64,000 bases of DNA, taken from Vibrio toranzoniae (lineage in GTDB: Bacteria; Pseudomonadota; Gammaproteobacteria; Enterobacterales; Vibrionaceae). The notes under the pieces were generated by a model that saw only the letters and a program-made list of their open reading frames with translations, was not told where the DNA came from and made no database searches. Below, piece after piece: positions 9,060-18,586 of this stretch (position 1 is its first letter; every line of letters starts with the position of its first letter). Location of the stretch: assembly GCF_024347655.1 (NCBI RefSeq), contig NZ_AP025514.1, forward strand, positions 682,001 to 746,000, given 5' to 3'. Made by a program: the position numbers and the translations under genes.

Positions 9060-10532
9060 TTATGCTTTTTCTGGGATTGCTTCAAGCAGTGCAACCATTT
9101 GGTTCCAGAATAGATCAACGGTATCAATCTTCACTTTCTCGTCTGGAGAGTGAGGGAATTTGATCGTTGGGCCGAAAGAAACCATATCCATGTTCGGGTA
9201 AGGTTCTTTGAATAGACCACACTCAAGACCAGCATGGATAACCATGATATTTGGCTTGTGACCGTAGATGCCTTCGTACATGTCGCGGAAGATGTGCATG
9301 ATTTCTGAATCTGCATCTGGCTTCCAACCTGGGTAAGCACCAGAGAACGCGATGTTAGCACCTGCTAGGTCAGCAATAGAGTGAAGCATGCTTTCTACTT
9401 GGCTACGACCTGAGTCGATAAGGGAACGGATCAGGCAAAGCACTGTGATTGAATTCTCTTCTGTCGTGATCACACCTACGTTTAGAGATGTTTCCACAAC
9501 ACCTTCAATCTCGTCACTCATACGAATCACGCCGTTTGGTGCAGCGTTAAGTGCAGCGATAAAGCGCGTCTGTTCTGCTTGTGCAAGAGTACCCATTTCA
9601 ACGGCGACTTCTTCGTTGAATGTTACGATGCTGTCTTCGATTTTACCTAGTTCAGTTGATAGAAGCTCGGTGTAGTAGTTGTATAGCGAAGCCAGTTCCT
9701 CTTGGTTTGCAGCAGGAACTGCAACCGTTACGAAACCTTCACGAGGAATTGCGTTACGAAGGCTACCACCTTTGAACTCTACGATGCGAAGGTCTAGCTT
9801 TTTTGCGTGACTTGCTAAGAAACGGGCAAGTAGTTTGTTTGCGTTTGCACGACCAGTATGGATGTCACAACCCGAGTGACCGCCTTTAAGGCCTTTAAGT
9901 GTTAGCTTGCGCGTTACGAAATCTGCAGGAATAGCATCTCGAGTGATGTCGAAAGTCATTGTACCGTCGATACCGCCAGCACAACCCATGTATACTTCAC
10001 CTTCTTGCTCTGAATCGGTATTAAGAAGGATATCGCCTTCTAACCAACCCGCTTCAAGACCGAAAGCACCTGTCATTCCTGCTTCTTCATCTACAGTGAG
10101 TAGAACTTCGATAGGGCCGTGCTTGATTTCGTTTGAAGAAAGAACCGCTAGGCAAGAAGCCATGCCCATGCCGTTATCAGCGCCAAGTGTTGTGCCTTTT
10201 GCTGTAACCCACTCACCATCAATGTATGGCTGGATAGGATCTTTAGCGAAGTCGTGAACCGTGTCTTCGTTCTTTTGTGGAACCATATCGATGTGCGCTT
10301 GCAGCACCACACCTTTTTTGTTTTCCATGCCTGGCGTTGCAGGTTTAGTAATGAAGACGTTACCCGTTGGGTCGCGACGCACATTTAAACCTTGCTCTGT
10401 TGCCCAAGCAATAATGTATTGAGCTAGCTCTTCCTCATGCTTAGAAGGATGTGGGATTGAGCAAATCTTATCGAAGAACTGCCAAATAGGGGCAGGGGAT
10501 AATTTACTGATCTCAGAATGGAATTCAGACAC
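9060..10532 (-). CDS. pepD: Aminoacyl-histidine dipeptidase (peptidase D, M20 family)
   Basis: Hydrolyses Xaa-His dipeptides such as carnosine in the cytoplasm. The 490-residue length is near E. coli PepD (485). Di-zinc site residues are visible in VVLQAHIDMVPQ near residue 77, GADNGMG near 118 and VDEEAGMTGAFGL near 148. HSGCDIHTGRANANK near 218 is the dimerisation or substrate-histidine segment, and VIHAGLECGLF near 431 supplies the last metal ligand. The start ATG has AGGAG eight bases upstream. In V. cholerae, PepD has been linked with biofilm control. Confidence 0.96.
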   Translation of the reverse strand: MSEFHSEISKLSPAPIWQFFDKICSIPHPSKHEEELAQYIIAWATEQGLNVRRDPTGNVFITKPATPGMENKKGVVLQAHIDMVPQKNEDTVHDFAKDPIQPYIDGEWVTAKGTTLGADNGMGMASCLAVLSSNEIKHGPIEVLLTVDEEAGMTGAFGLEAGWLEGDILLNTDSEQEGEVYMGCAGGIDGTMTFDITRDAIPADFVTRKLTLKGLKGGHSGCDIHTGRANANKLLARFLASHAKKLDLRIVEFKGGSLRNAIPREGFVTVAVPAANQEELASLYNYYTELLSTELGKIEDSIVTFNEEVAVEMGTLAQAEQTRFIAALNAAPNGVIRMSDEIEGVVETSLNVGVITTEENSITVLCLIRSLIDSGRSQVESMLHSIADLAGANIAFSGAYPGWKPDADSEIMHIFRDMYEGIYGHKPNIMVIHAGLECGLFKEPYPNMDMVSFGPTIKFPHSPDEKVKIDTVDLFWNQMVALLEAIPEKA

Positions 10533-10847
10533 GGATGACTCCTTTTTTATTTGGTAACCATATATTTAGGATTCTTATGGGTAAAAACCTAGAACAAAAA
10601 TCTAAAATATGGGTCTGTTTTGATGGTAACAGCATACCACTTGAGTGTTTTGACGAGTAGCGCTTCTAAACCTCAAACACCTCAAATTTTGAAAGCGACT
10701 TTGTCCATCCGATCATAACTAAGCACTTTGATGCTTATAAATAACCCAAATAAACGTTTGTCTGAGTCTTTTTTGTAATTTAATTACATTTATGAGTTTG
10801 AGTGGTGATCTTATTTAGTTAAAAGTGTGACGTGGCGCAATAAAAAG

Positions 10848-10875
10848 TTGTAATATTTTTTCTTTAGGGTATATT
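10848..10875 (+). promoter_or_regulatory. Sigma70 promoter of the short transcript
   Basis: TTGTAA and TATATT are spaced by 16 bases, which predicts a start near 10882. This is about 107 bases before the 28-codon ORF and about 310 bases before the terminator. No gene other than the small ORF lies within that interval. Confidence 0.6.
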
Positions 10876-10988
10876 AATAACCAACTTCTAAGGTGAAGAG
10901 TAAATGCTCAAAGGATGAGTCCGTTTTATCGCCTCCAAGGAACCGAGAAATCAAATTCGTTTTTTATTGATTTATTAAGGTGATAGTT

Positions 10989-11075
10989 ATGAAAGGTTTA
11001 CCATCTGCAATGTTCTGGCTTAACAGCTCTGTTTACACTAGCAACTTTGCATACCCTACAAGCTTTGGTTACTAA
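10989..11075 (+). CDS. Small ORF (28 aa) of unknown function
   Basis: ATG to TAA encodes 28 residues, beginning MKGLPSAMFWLNSSVY and ending in PTSFGY. An AAGGTGA ribosome site lies seven bases upstream. The peptide is rich in aromatic residues (3 F, 3 Y, 1 W) and Ser/Thr, has one basic residue and no clear membrane helix. It sits inside a unit with its own promoter and strong terminator. It could be a small protein, a leader peptide, or an incidental ORF in a small RNA. I do not recognise it. Confidence 0.45.
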   Translation: MKGLPSAMFWLNSSVYTSNFAYPTSFGY

Positions 11076-11160
11076 TACCGTAAGCATGTAACTCGAACAG
11101 TTTTGTTCACCCCTATATATTGGAATTCTTTTACAACCCTTTTGGTTGACAGATTCTACC

Positions 11161-11190
11161 GCCACTCAGTTTTGAGTGGCGTTTTTTTTG
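11161..11190 (+). terminator. Rho-independent terminator of the short transcript
   Basis: GCCACTCA / TGAGTGGC with a 4-base loop is followed by G and eight T residues. A second small hairpin (CAACC / GGTTG, 11134-11148) precedes it, giving the paired stem-loop 3' end seen in small RNAs. Confidence 0.9.
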
Positions 11191-11559
11191 CCTGCTACTT
11201 TTCCAAACCGCTTTAGCTTGTCATTTTCCCCTGCTGTTCTGCATGGTTGTTTTTTAAATGCCGAAATATCAATTTGCGCCTGATTACTGATCTTGTTGAA
11301 AAATACATAACTCTTGTGGGTTTGAATTCAGAGTTTAATGGCTAGATTCTCTATCAAAATAATTGATGGTCGAAAAAGTAACCAAGAACTTCCATCATGA
11401 ATAATAGTATTAATTAACTGTTTATTATGATTATTTTCCCTAGTCATCTTCCTTTTTAATCGCTTTGTTTCATAAAGTATTCTGATAAATATCGATTAGA
11501 GCCTTAATTCTATCTGGAATTTGTTATTTGATAACTTTATAATCCACGGCCAATCGATT

Positions 11560-11575
11560 ACGCAACCGTTTACTC
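11560..11575. promoter_or_regulatory. PurR-like operator upstream of the purine permease
   Basis: ACGCAACCGTTTACTC matches the PurR consensus ACGCAAACGTTTGCGT at 12 of 16 positions, including the central CGTTT. A TATAAT box lies just upstream at 11538-11543, so the site covers the likely transcription start. Purine-dependent repression fits a nucleobase permease and gpt downstream. Confidence 0.5.
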
Positions 11576-11590
11576 TTATAGGATTCGATA

Positions 11591-12880
11591 ATGTTCGAAA
11601 AGCTATTCAAACTCAGTGAAAATGGCACCAATGTGCGCACTGAAATCATCGCAGGTCTAACAACCTTCCTAACAATGGCTTACATTATTTTTGTAAACCC
11701 AATGATTCTAGCTGACGCAGGGATGGACCATGGCGCTGTATTTGTAGCAACCTGTTTAGCGGCTGCTATTGGCTGTTTTATCATGGGCTTTGTTGCTAAC
11801 TACCCAATTGCTCAAGCACCAGGTATGGGGCTGAATGCATTCTTTACTTACGCTGTTGTAATGGGTATGGGTTATACGTGGCAAGTTGCTTTGGCAGCGG
11901 TTTTCGTATCGGGCGTAATCTTCATTTTCTTAAGTATCTTTAAGATCCGTGAATGGATTATCAACTCTATCCCTATGTCTCTGCGTGTAGGTATCTCTGC
12001 GGGTATTGGTCTTTTCCTTGCGTTTATTGCTCTTAGCAATGCTGGCATCGTTGTTTCTAACCCAGCAACCAAGGTTTCACTTGGTGATATTACCGCGATT
12101 GCCCCAACCCTAGGCGCACTTGGCTTTTTCCTTACGATTGCTCTTGTTCATCGTGGTGTGAAAGGCGCAGTAATGATCGCTATTCTAGCTATCACGGCTC
12201 TTGGTATTGTCATTGGTGATGTTCAATACGGTGGCATCATGTCTACACCACCAAGCCTAGCACCAACGTTCATGCAGCTTGATTTCTCTGCGGTATTTGA
12301 AATAGGTATGATTTCAGTCGTATTCGCATTCTTGTTCGTCGATTTGTTCGATACTGCGGGTACTTTGGTGGGGGTTGCAACGAAAGCAAACTTAATCAAG
12401 GAAGACGGTAAACTTCCTCGTTTAAACAAAGCACTGCTTGCTGACTCAACAGCAACGTCTATTGGTGCATTGCTAGGTACATCAAACACGACTTCTTATG
12501 TTGAAAGTGTTGCAGGCGTAGCTGAAGGCGGTCGTACAGGTCTAACTGCGGTTGTAGTTGGTATCTTATTCCTACTGGCTCTTTTCTTCTCGCCACTTGC
12601 AGGTATGATTCCGGCTTACGCAACATCAGGCGCATTGTTCTATGTAGCTATTTTGATGATGTCTGGCCTCGTGGGCATTGATTGGCGTGATCTTACGGAA
12701 GCTGCACCTGTCGTGGTAACATGTCTGCTAATGCCGCTGACGTACTCTATCGCTGAGGGTATTTCACTTGGTTTCATCGCTTACGCTGTCATTAAGCTGC
12801 TAAGTGGTAAAGGTCGCGACGTTTCACCTGCTGTGTGGGTAATGTCGGCTATCTTTATTCTTAAATACATTTTCGCTTAA
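11591..12880 (+). CDS. NCS2-family (AzgA-like) purine permease
   Basis: A 429-residue inner-membrane protein with about 12-14 hydrophobic helices, of the hypoxanthine/guanine/adenine branch of NCS2. Diagnostic stretches are TEIIAGLTTFLTMAYIIFVNP at the start, QAPGMGLNAFFTY near residue 78, FLFVDLFDTAGTLVGVA near 246 and GTSNTTSYVESVAGVAEGGRTG near 296, which hold the substrate-binding residues. It likely imports a purine base by proton symport, but which base cannot be decided. It is followed after 84 bases by gpt, giving an import-and-salvage pair. Confidence 0.9.
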   Translation: MFEKLFKLSENGTNVRTEIIAGLTTFLTMAYIIFVNPMILADAGMDHGAVFVATCLAAAIGCFIMGFVANYPIAQAPGMGLNAFFTYAVVMGMGYTWQVALAAVFVSGVIFIFLSIFKIREWIINSIPMSLRVGISAGIGLFLAFIALSNAGIVVSNPATKVSLGDITAIAPTLGALGFFLTIALVHRGVKGAVMIAILAITALGIVIGDVQYGGIMSTPPSLAPTFMQLDFSAVFEIGMISVVFAFLFVDLFDTAGTLVGVATKANLIKEDGKLPRLNKALLADSTATSIGALLGTSNTTSYVESVAGVAEGGRTGLTAVVVGILFLLALFFSPLAGMIPAYATSGALFYVAILMMSGLVGIDWRDLTEAAPVVVTCLLMPLTYSIAEGISLGFIAYAVIKLLSGKGRDVSPAVWVMSAIFILKYIFA

Positions 12881-12964
12881 TCGTCTAGATTTCTGCTTAA
12901 CCGCTGAAGAGGCTATATTTAGCATAGCCTCTAATAACATGACAAAATTATTAGGTTTTATACT

Positions 12965-13429
12965 ATGAGCAACAAATTCGTTATCACTTGGGACAACATG
13001 CAGACTTACTGCCGTCAACTAGCTGAAAAGCAAATGCCAGCAGAGCAGTGGAAAGGTATCTGGGCGGTCAGCCGTGGTGGTTTGGTTCCTGGCGCAATCT
13101 TGGCTCGTGAATTGGGTATTCGTCACGTAGATACGATTTGTATCTCGAGCTACGACCACGATCACCAACGTGATATGACAGTCGTTAAAGCGCCTGAAGG
13201 TGACGGTGAAGGTTTCTTAATCGTTGAAGATCTTGTTGATAGTGGTGACACTGCACGCAAGCTTAGCGAAATGTACCCTAAAGCGAAATTAATCGCAGTA
13301 TGTGCAAAACCATCTGGTGCGCATTTACTCGATGAATACATTGTTGATATCCCTCAAGACACATGGATTGAGCAACCTTGGGATACGAGCCTAAGCTACG
13401 TTGAGCCAGTAAATCGCAAGTCAAAATAA
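12965..13429 (+). CDS. gpt: Xanthine-guanine phosphoribosyltransferase
   Basis: Transfers phosphoribose from PRPP to guanine, xanthine or hypoxanthine in purine salvage. At 154 residues it matches E. coli Gpt (152). The PRPP-binding loop is [16 protein letters not shown] near residue 83, and [19 protein letters not shown] near 29 is the upstream phosphate-binding loop. The base-binding C-terminus holds DTWIEQPWD. It lies downstream of the purine permease with only a weak hairpin (12910-12933) between, so they are probably co-transcribed. A strong terminator follows. Confidence 0.95.
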   Translation: MSNKFVITWDNMQTYCRQLAEKQMPAEQWKGIWAVSRGGLVPGAILARELGIRHVDTICISSYDHDHQRDMTVVKAPEGDGEGFLIVEDLVDSGDTARKLSEMYPKAKLIAVCAKPSGAHLLDEYIVDIPQDTWIEQPWDTSLSYVEPVNRKSK

Positions 13430-13450
13430 GCGCAAGCTAAATTTTTTGAG

Positions 13451-13480
13451 AAATGACCCATCATAGGGTCATTTTTTTTT
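13451..13480 (+). terminator. Rho-independent terminator after gpt
   Basis: AAATGACCC / GGGTCATTT with a 6-base loop runs into a long T run. Its position inside the 5' extension of the frsA reading frame shows that the longer frsA start (13453) is not used. Confidence 0.92.
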
Positions 13481-13518
13481 ATATGATGAGTGACAACCAT
13501 TTCTTATTAAGTATTCCA

Positions 13519-14772
13519 ATGTCTGAATCAAAAGAAACGAGCTCAAACCTTTCGGAAACCTTGTTTGTTAAGCATAAGCAGGCCAAAGAGACCTCAATGC
13601 TAACGTGTTACATGCCCAGCTCCGAAGCGTTGCTCGGCGAGAAGCGTAAGCAGCACAATTCATCATGGTACCGAAACTTAAGACGTCTGCAGTGGGTATG
13701 GCAAGGGGTGAATCCAATAGAGCAAGAAGCTGTATTGGCTCGAATTGCGTCATCAAAGAACTCCCGAACTACTGATGAGTGGTTAGACACTGTGATGGGT
13801 TACCGCAGCGGTAACTGGGCTTACGAGTGGACTAAGCTAGGCATGCAGCACCAAAATAGTTCGAACGAAAAGAGTGGTGAAGAGATGGCAGAAGAATTGT
13901 TCTCTGCATCTTTGTGCTTCAGCATTGCGGGCTACCCACATCTTAAGAACGACAGCCTTGCAGTCCAGGCTCAAGTATTGGCGAACGCCGCTTATTCTGA
14001 AGCGATTAAGCATACCAAGCTGATCGTCAAACAGATTGAGGTGCCATACCAAAACAAGAAAATCAAAGCGAATTTGCATTTAACCAAAACGGACAAGCCA
14101 CAACCCGTTGTGATTGTGAGTGCTGGCTTGGATAGCTTGCAAACTGATATGTGGCGCTTGTTTAGAGATTACTTAGCACCGAAGAACATTGCGATGCTAA
14201 CCGTAGATATGCCATCGATAGGGCACAGTTCACACTGGCCACTAACCGAAGACTCTTCTTGTCTGCATCAAGCCGTGTTGAATGAACTGCCTAACATTCC
14301 GTGGGTGGATCATCATAAGGTCGGGTTATTTGGTTTCCGTTTTGGTGGCAATGCAATGGTGAGGTTATCTTTTATCGAACAGCGCAAGCTTAAAGCTTGT
14401 ATCTCTTTAGGTGCTCCAATCCACGATATCTTCGTTCATGCCGATAAGTTAAAGCAGATGCCTAAAATGCATTTGGATGTGTTGGCTTCTCGCCTTGGTA
14501 AAGGTGCGGTGGATATCAATAGCCTTTCTGGACAATTGATGGCGTGGTCGCTCAAAGTTCAAGGTTTGTTATCTAACAGTAAGACGAGTGTCCCTATTTT
14601 GGCATTGGCTTTGGAGGGCGACCCGGTGTCGCCACATACGGATAATCAACTGGTTGCTATTTACAGTGATTACGGTAAAGCGAAGAAAATCAAAACTAAA
14701 TCAATTACACAAGGTTATGAGCAATCCCTCGAATTGGCGATAAAGTGGCTTGAGGATGAATTATTTAGGTGA
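13519..14772 (+). CDS. frsA: Esterase-like protein FrsA (fermentation/respiration switch protein)
   Basis: A 417-residue alpha/beta-hydrolase-fold protein closely resembling Vibrio FrsA, which binds EIIA-Glc. The start is set at the ATG giving MSESKETSSNLSETLFVKHK, as in V. vulnificus. Longer starts fall in the gpt terminator. The N-terminal helical cap runs to about residue 170 (SWYRNLRRLQWVWQGV). In the hydrolase core, the position of the usual GxSxG elbow reads GLFGFRFGG, so the nucleophilic serine is absent. A cofactor-independent pyruvate decarboxylase activity was reported for V. vulnificus FrsA and later disputed. Confidence 0.92.
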   Translation: MSESKETSSNLSETLFVKHKQAKETSMLTCYMPSSEALLGEKRKQHNSSWYRNLRRLQWVWQGVNPIEQEAVLARIASSKNSRTTDEWLDTVMGYRSGNWAYEWTKLGMQHQNSSNEKSGEEMAEELFSASLCFSIAGYPHLKNDSLAVQAQVLANAAYSEAIKHTKLIVKQIEVPYQNKKIKANLHLTKTDKPQPVVIVSAGLDSLQTDMWRLFRDYLAPKNIAMLTVDMPSIGHSSHWPLTEDSSCLHQAVLNELPNIPWVDHHKVGLFGFRFGGNAMVRLSFIEQRKLKACISLGAPIHDIFVHADKLKQMPKMHLDVLASRLGKGAVDINSLSGQLMAWSLKVQGLLSNSKTSVPILALALEGDPVSPHTDNQLVAIYSDYGKAKKIKTKSITQGYEQSLELAIKWLEDELFR

Positions 14773-14916
14773 CATTTCTCCGAAATTAGTTAAGCATGAA
14801 AAGTGTACAGATTAAGTACCTGATACTCAGTGATTATTTATAAAATCAAAGGCTATTTAGCCGTTTGCTTTAAACCTGAGTAACGTCATTCTTAACATTG
14901 AAGATGGAGATTCAAT

Positions 14917-15306
14917 ATGTCAGAAGTGACACAACAACCTACTCACTATCGTTTGCTTAATGTTTTAAAGGCTATTGGCCCTTACCTAAGAGAGCCGCAA
15001 TCAAAAGAGGGGCACTATATTTTTGATTGTTTGTCTGTGTGTGTGAACGATAAAAAATCACCAGAAGAACGTGAGTTCTGGGGCTGGTGGTTGGAGCTAG
15101 ATAAGTCGGAAGAGGGATATTCGGCGAAATACAACATCGGTAAATACAACACTGATGGTAATTGGGATTCTTTGCCACTGCCTAAGAAAGCGGTCACCGA
15201 AGTATCTCGAACTCAAGAAGCCTTTCATAAAAAGTTGGTTGATGAACTTCAAACTAAATTTGAAATCAGCGTTCAATTCGACGAAGAGTCTGTCGAATTC
15301 ATCTGA
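14917..15306 (+). CDS. crl: Sigma factor-binding protein Crl
   Basis: A small cytoplasmic protein that binds sigma-S (RpoS) and favours its assembly with core RNA polymerase. The 129-residue length and the blocks [28 protein letters not shown] and [18 protein letters not shown] match Crl. The start ATG has a GATGGAGA ribosome site. It is monocistronic and is followed by a hairpin terminator before proB, the same crl-proBA linkage seen in other gamma-proteobacteria. Confidence 0.93.
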   Translation: MSEVTQQPTHYRLLNVLKAIGPYLREPQSKEGHYIFDCLSVCVNDKKSPEEREFWGWWLELDKSEEGYSAKYNIGKYNTDGNWDSLPLPKKAVTEVSRTQEAFHKKLVDELQTKFEISVQFDEESVEFI

Positions 15307-15334
15307 TTTTAAAGGTTAGTCTTCTCTATAAAGC

Positions 15335-15359
15335 AAAAAGGTGCGATTTCGCACCTTTT
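15335..15359 (+). terminator. Rho-independent terminator after crl
   Basis: AAAAGGTGCGA / TCGCACCTTTT forms an 11-base stem with a very small loop and ends in T residues, 28 bases after the crl stop. Confidence 0.9.
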
Positions 15360-15428
15360 CTACTTGTGAATTCCCCTGTTGATTGCTAAAACATCACCTC
15401 TTATTTGTTTTTATCCATAAAAGACTTC

Positions 15429-16568
15429 ATGACAATAAATCATCAAAGCGGGACAACAACACAGCGTAAAACTGTCGTTGTTAAACTGGGTACCAGTGTC
15501 TTAACTGGTGGAACATTGGCATTAGATCGTGCTCACATGGTTGAGCTGGTTCGTCAATGTGCTGAATTAAAAAAACAAGGCCACTCAGTGGTTATGGTTT
15601 CGTCTGGCGCAATGGCTGCAGGGCGTGAGCACCTTGGTTACCCCGCACTTCCCAACTCAATGGCAAGCAAGCAGCTGCTGGCGGCCGTTGGGCAAAGCCA
15701 GTTGATTCAAGCTTGGGAGTCTTTGTTCGCTATTTATGGCCTTAAGATTGGCCAGATGCTGCTGACTCGCGCTGATCTTAATGATCGCGAGCGTTTTCTA
15801 AATGCACGAGACACGATTAATGCATTAGTCGACCACGATATTATCCCCGTGGTTAATGAAAATGACGCAGTAGCGACCAGCGAAATTAAAGTGGGTGATA
15901 ACGATAACTTATCAGCATTGGTTGGTATTTTATGTGGCGCAGATAAGCTCCTTTTGTTAACCGATCAAAAAGGTCTGTTTACGGCAGACCCTCGTAAAGA
16001 TCCAAATGCAGAGCTCATCAAAGAAGTAAAAACGATTGATGACACACTACGTAAGATCGCAGGCGGCAGTGGTACTACGTTGGGTACTGGCGGCATGGCA
16101 ACCAAACTGCAGGCGGCTGATATTGCTCGTCGTGCGGGGATTGAAGTGATTATCGCGGCGGGTAGTGCTGAAAATGTGGTGTTCGACTCATTGAGTGACA
16201 GCCCACAAGGCACCCGTTTCTTGCCTTTAGCAGAAGCACTTGAGAACCGTAAACGTTGGATTTTAGCTGGCCCAGCTTCTGTCGGTCACATCGTGGTAGA
16301 TGATGGCGCAGTCAATGCTGTACATACTAAAGGCAGTAGCTTGTTGGCTAAAGGGGTCGTTCGAGTTAAAGGCGAATTCTCTCGTGGTGAAGTCACTCAA
16401 GTCACAGATAGAAAAAGTAAAGTCATTGCGCGTGGTATCGCCAGTTATTCGAGCCAAGACCTAGCGAAAATAGCGGGTAAGCACAGTAAAGATATTGGTG
16501 ACATTCTTGGTTACGACTATGGTTCAGAGGTCATTCACCGTGATGACCTGGTTGTGATTCAAGAGTAG
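15429..16568 (+). CDS. proB: Glutamate 5-kinase
   Basis: Phosphorylates L-glutamate to gamma-glutamyl phosphate, the first and feedback-inhibited step of proline synthesis. From ATG 15429 the protein has 379 residues. An upstream TTG (15405) would add eight residues not seen in the family. The amino-acid-kinase domain starts [14 protein letters not shown] and includes [31 protein letters not shown] and [16 protein letters not shown] domain occupies about residues 275-370. proA follows 153 bases downstream. Confidence 0.96.
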   Translation: MTINHQSGTTTQRKTVVVKLGTSVLTGGTLALDRAHMVELVRQCAELKKQGHSVVMVSSGAMAAGREHLGYPALPNSMASKQLLAAVGQSQLIQAWESLFAIYGLKIGQMLLTRADLNDRERFLNARDTINALVDHDIIPVVNENDAVATSEIKVGDNDNLSALVGILCGADKLLLLTDQKGLFTADPRKDPNAELIKEVKTIDDTLRKIAGGSGTTLGTGGMATKLQAADIARRAGIEVIIAAGSAENVVFDSLSDSPQGTRFLPLAEALENRKRWILAGPASVGHIVVDDGAVNAVHTKGSSLLAKGVVRVKGEFSRGEVTQVTDRKSKVIARGIASYSSQDLAKIAGKHSKDIGDILGYDYGSEVIHRDDLVVIQE

Positions 16569-16600
16569 CTCGTGATGATAAGGCGATGAACTGCGGAGCT

Positions 16601-16668
16601 AGCTCTAGCATATAGCTTTAGTTTTTAGCATTTAGTCTCTAGCTTTAGCATTTAGTTTTAGTAGGTAG
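16601..16668. repeat. Degenerate TAG-rich repeat tract between proB and proA
   Basis: About seven imperfect units built on TAGCTTTAG or TAGCATTTAG follow each other within 68 bases. It contains no ORF, no clear hairpin and no promoter match. Such tracts may arise by slippage, and copy number may vary among strains. Confidence 0.6.
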
Positions 16669-16721
16669 TGCGAATCGCCTTTTTACATCCAAAGACAGAC
16701 AGAATTTAGGGAGAGTTAAAC

Positions 16722-17972
16722 GTGGATTTAACTAACATGGGGATTGCAGCAAAAGAGTCTGCTTTCCACCTAGCGACTGCATCAACGGCGCAGAAGAACA
16801 AGGCATTGGCGATTATCGCTGATGAGTTAGAAGCAAACGCAGCAACGATTTTAGAAGCGAATGCGAAAGATATCGAACTTGGTCGCGAAGCGGGTCTGAC
16901 CGATGCACTGCTTGATCGTCTACTTCTTAACGAAGAGCGCTTAACAGGCATTGCTAACGATGTTCGTAATGTGATTAGCCTGAATGATCCGGTAGGTAGT
17001 GAGATTGACAGCAAAGTACTGGAAAACGGTATGTCACTGTCTCGTCGTCGCGTGCCACTTGGTGTGGTTGGTGTTATCTATGAAGCGCGTCCGAACGTAA
17101 CCATCGATATTGCGGCACTGTGCCTGAAAACCGGTAACGCAAGCATCCTACGTGGTGGTAAAGAGACATTCTTCTCAAACATGGAGCTGGTCAAAGTTAT
17201 TCAGTCTGCATTAGAGAAAGCTGAACTTCCTGCTGCATCGGTACAATACATCGAGAAACCCGATCGTGAACTTGTCTCTCAGTTGCTTAAATTAGATGAT
17301 TACGTGGATATGATCATTCCTCGTGGTGGTGCTAGCCTGCACAAGATGTGTAAAGAGAATAGTACCATTCCAGTGATCATCGGTGGTTTCGGTATCAGTC
17401 ATATTTTTGTTGATGAGAGCGCTGACCTTGAGAAATCTGTTGATGTGGTTGAAAACTCTAAAGTTCAACGCCCATCTGCGTGTAATTCACTAGATACATT
17501 ATTAATACACGAAGCGGTTGCTGAAGCCTTCCTAGCTAAGCTAGCACAGCGTTTAGCGGGCAAGGTTACCTTGGTTGCTGACACTAGCGCAAAATCTCTG
17601 ATAGCGGGTTTTGAAGACCAACGTGATGCGGTTGAAGGCGACTTTGACACAGAATGGCTAAGCTACACGCTAGGCGTGAAAGTGGTTGCGGACGTTGCAG
17701 AAGCGATTGACCACATGCGCGTACACAACGCGAGCCACTCAGATGCGATCATGACTAACAGTCTAGAGAGCTCAGAGCGCTTTATTAACTCAGTCGGTTC
17801 TGCTGCAGTCTATGTGAATGCATCAACACGATTCACTGATGGCGCACAGTTTGGTTTGGGTGCAGAAGTTGCAGTCTCTACTCAGAAATTGCATGCTCGT
17901 GGCCCAATGGGTTTAGAAGAACTGACAAGCTACAAATGGGTCGGCAAAGCGAACTATTTGGTTCGTGGTTAA
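16722..17972 (+). CDS. proA: Gamma-glutamyl phosphate reductase (glutamate-5-semialdehyde dehydrogenase)
   Basis: Reduces gamma-glutamyl phosphate with NADPH to glutamate semialdehyde, the second step of proline synthesis. The 416-residue length is standard. It begins at a GTG after a GGGAGAG ribosome site. Motifs seen are [20 protein letters not shown] (cofactor region) near residue 112, [13 protein letters not shown] near 193, the catalytic-Cys segment [15 protein letters not shown] near 249 and [21 protein letters not shown] near 378. It forms the proBA operon with proB and is ended by a terminator at 18047-18071. Confidence 0.96.
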   Translation: MDLTNMGIAAKESAFHLATASTAQKNKALAIIADELEANAATILEANAKDIELGREAGLTDALLDRLLLNEERLTGIANDVRNVISLNDPVGSEIDSKVLENGMSLSRRRVPLGVVGVIYEARPNVTIDIAALCLKTGNASILRGGKETFFSNMELVKVIQSALEKAELPAASVQYIEKPDRELVSQLLKLDDYVDMIIPRGGASLHKMCKENSTIPVIIGGFGISHIFVDESADLEKSVDVVENSKVQRPSACNSLDTLLIHEAVAEAFLAKLAQRLAGKVTLVADTSAKSLIAGFEDQRDAVEGDFDTEWLSYTLGVKVVADVAEAIDHMRVHNASHSDAIMTNSLESSERFINSVGSAAVYVNASTRFTDGAQFGLGAEVAVSTQKLHARGPMGLEELTSYKWVGKANYLVRG

Positions 17973-18046
17973 CGTTCGCGTTAGTTTTTCTCCTCTGTTG
18001 ATTTTAGAAATTGCTATCGAATAGCAATAATTAATGAATACCACAC

Positions 18047-18071
18047 AAAAGGGCCAATTAAGGCCCTTTTT
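18047..18071 (+). terminator. Rho-independent terminator after proA
   Basis: AAAAGGGCC / GGCCCTTTTT forms a GC-rich stem with a 6-base loop and a T tract. A smaller perfect hairpin (ATTGCTAT / ATAGCAAT, 18010-18028) precedes it. The nrdR reading-frame extension covers it, which supports the later nrdR start. Confidence 0.9.
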
Positions 18072-18126
18072 CTTTCCTAACGTTTGGCAATTCCGTTACA
18101 CTAATATTCAATTATTTGGAGGTGAT

Positions 18127-18576
18127 ATGCATTGTCCTTTTTGTTCAGAGAACGACACTAAAGTAATCGATTCAAGACTGGTAGCCGATGGCCATCAGGT
18201 TCGTCGTCGCCGTCAATGCCTTGCGTGTAGTGAACGTTTTACGACGTTCGAATCGGCAGAACTTGTGATGCCAAAAGTCATTAAGTCGAATGGAAACCGC
18301 GAACCATTTAATGAAGATAAAATGGTAGGTGGTGTTCAGCGTGCCCTAGAAAAGCGCCCAGTGAGTGCTGATGCCATTGAACTTGCGATCAGTACGATTA
18401 AATCACAACTCCGTGCGACTGGTGAGCGTGAAGTACCAAGCGAGATGATTGGTAACCTTGTGATGGGCCAATTGAAAGAACTGGATAAAGTAGCGTACAT
18501 CCGTTTTGCCTCTGTTTATCGCAGTTTTGAAGACATCCGAGAGTTTGGCGAAGAAATCGCTAAATTAGAGGACTAA
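18127..18576 (+). CDS. nrdR: Transcriptional repressor NrdR
   Basis: A zinc-ribbon/ATP-cone repressor of ribonucleotide reductase genes, sensing dATP/ATP. From ATG 18127 it is 149 residues, the usual NrdR length, with a GGAGGTG ribosome site. The zinc ligands are Cys 3, 6, 31 and 34 (CPFC and CLAC). The ATP-cone spans about residues 49-139 ([16 protein letters not shown]). It opens the conserved nrdR-ribD-ribE-ribB-ribH-nusB cluster. I see no NrdR-box pair next to it. Confidence 0.96.
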   Translation: MHCPFCSENDTKVIDSRLVADGHQVRRRRQCLACSERFTTFESAELVMPKVIKSNGNREPFNEDKMVGGVQRALEKRPVSADAIELAISTIKSQLRATGEREVPSEMIGNLVMGQLKELDKVAYIRFASVYRSFEDIREFGEEIAKLED

Positions 18577-18586
18577 CCCTTCAATC

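Larger units (their letters stand above)
10533..11590. other. 1.06-kb region without a large gene
   Basis: This gap separates divergent pepD and the NCS2 permease gene. It holds a complete-looking short transcription unit on the plus strand (promoter 10848-10875, 28-codon ORF 10989-11075, terminator 11161-11190). About 370 AT-rich bases follow, ending in the permease promoter and a PurR-like site at 11560-11575. I see nothing else recognisable in 10560-10840 or 11195-11510. Confidence 0.7.

Noticed and set aside
9907..10257. 116-residue Ser/Pro-rich plus-strand ORF inside pepD
   Set aside because: It is a frame shadow of the well-supported pepD gene, with the biased composition expected of that.
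10915..10960. Hammerhead-like core (GATGAGTCC followed by GAGAAATC)
   Set aside because: The required CUGANGA and closing stem II are absent, so the resemblance is superficial.
13453..13518. 22-residue N-terminal extension of FrsA
   Set aside because: The extra codons are the gpt terminator hairpin and T run. The FrsA family starts at the 13519 ATG.
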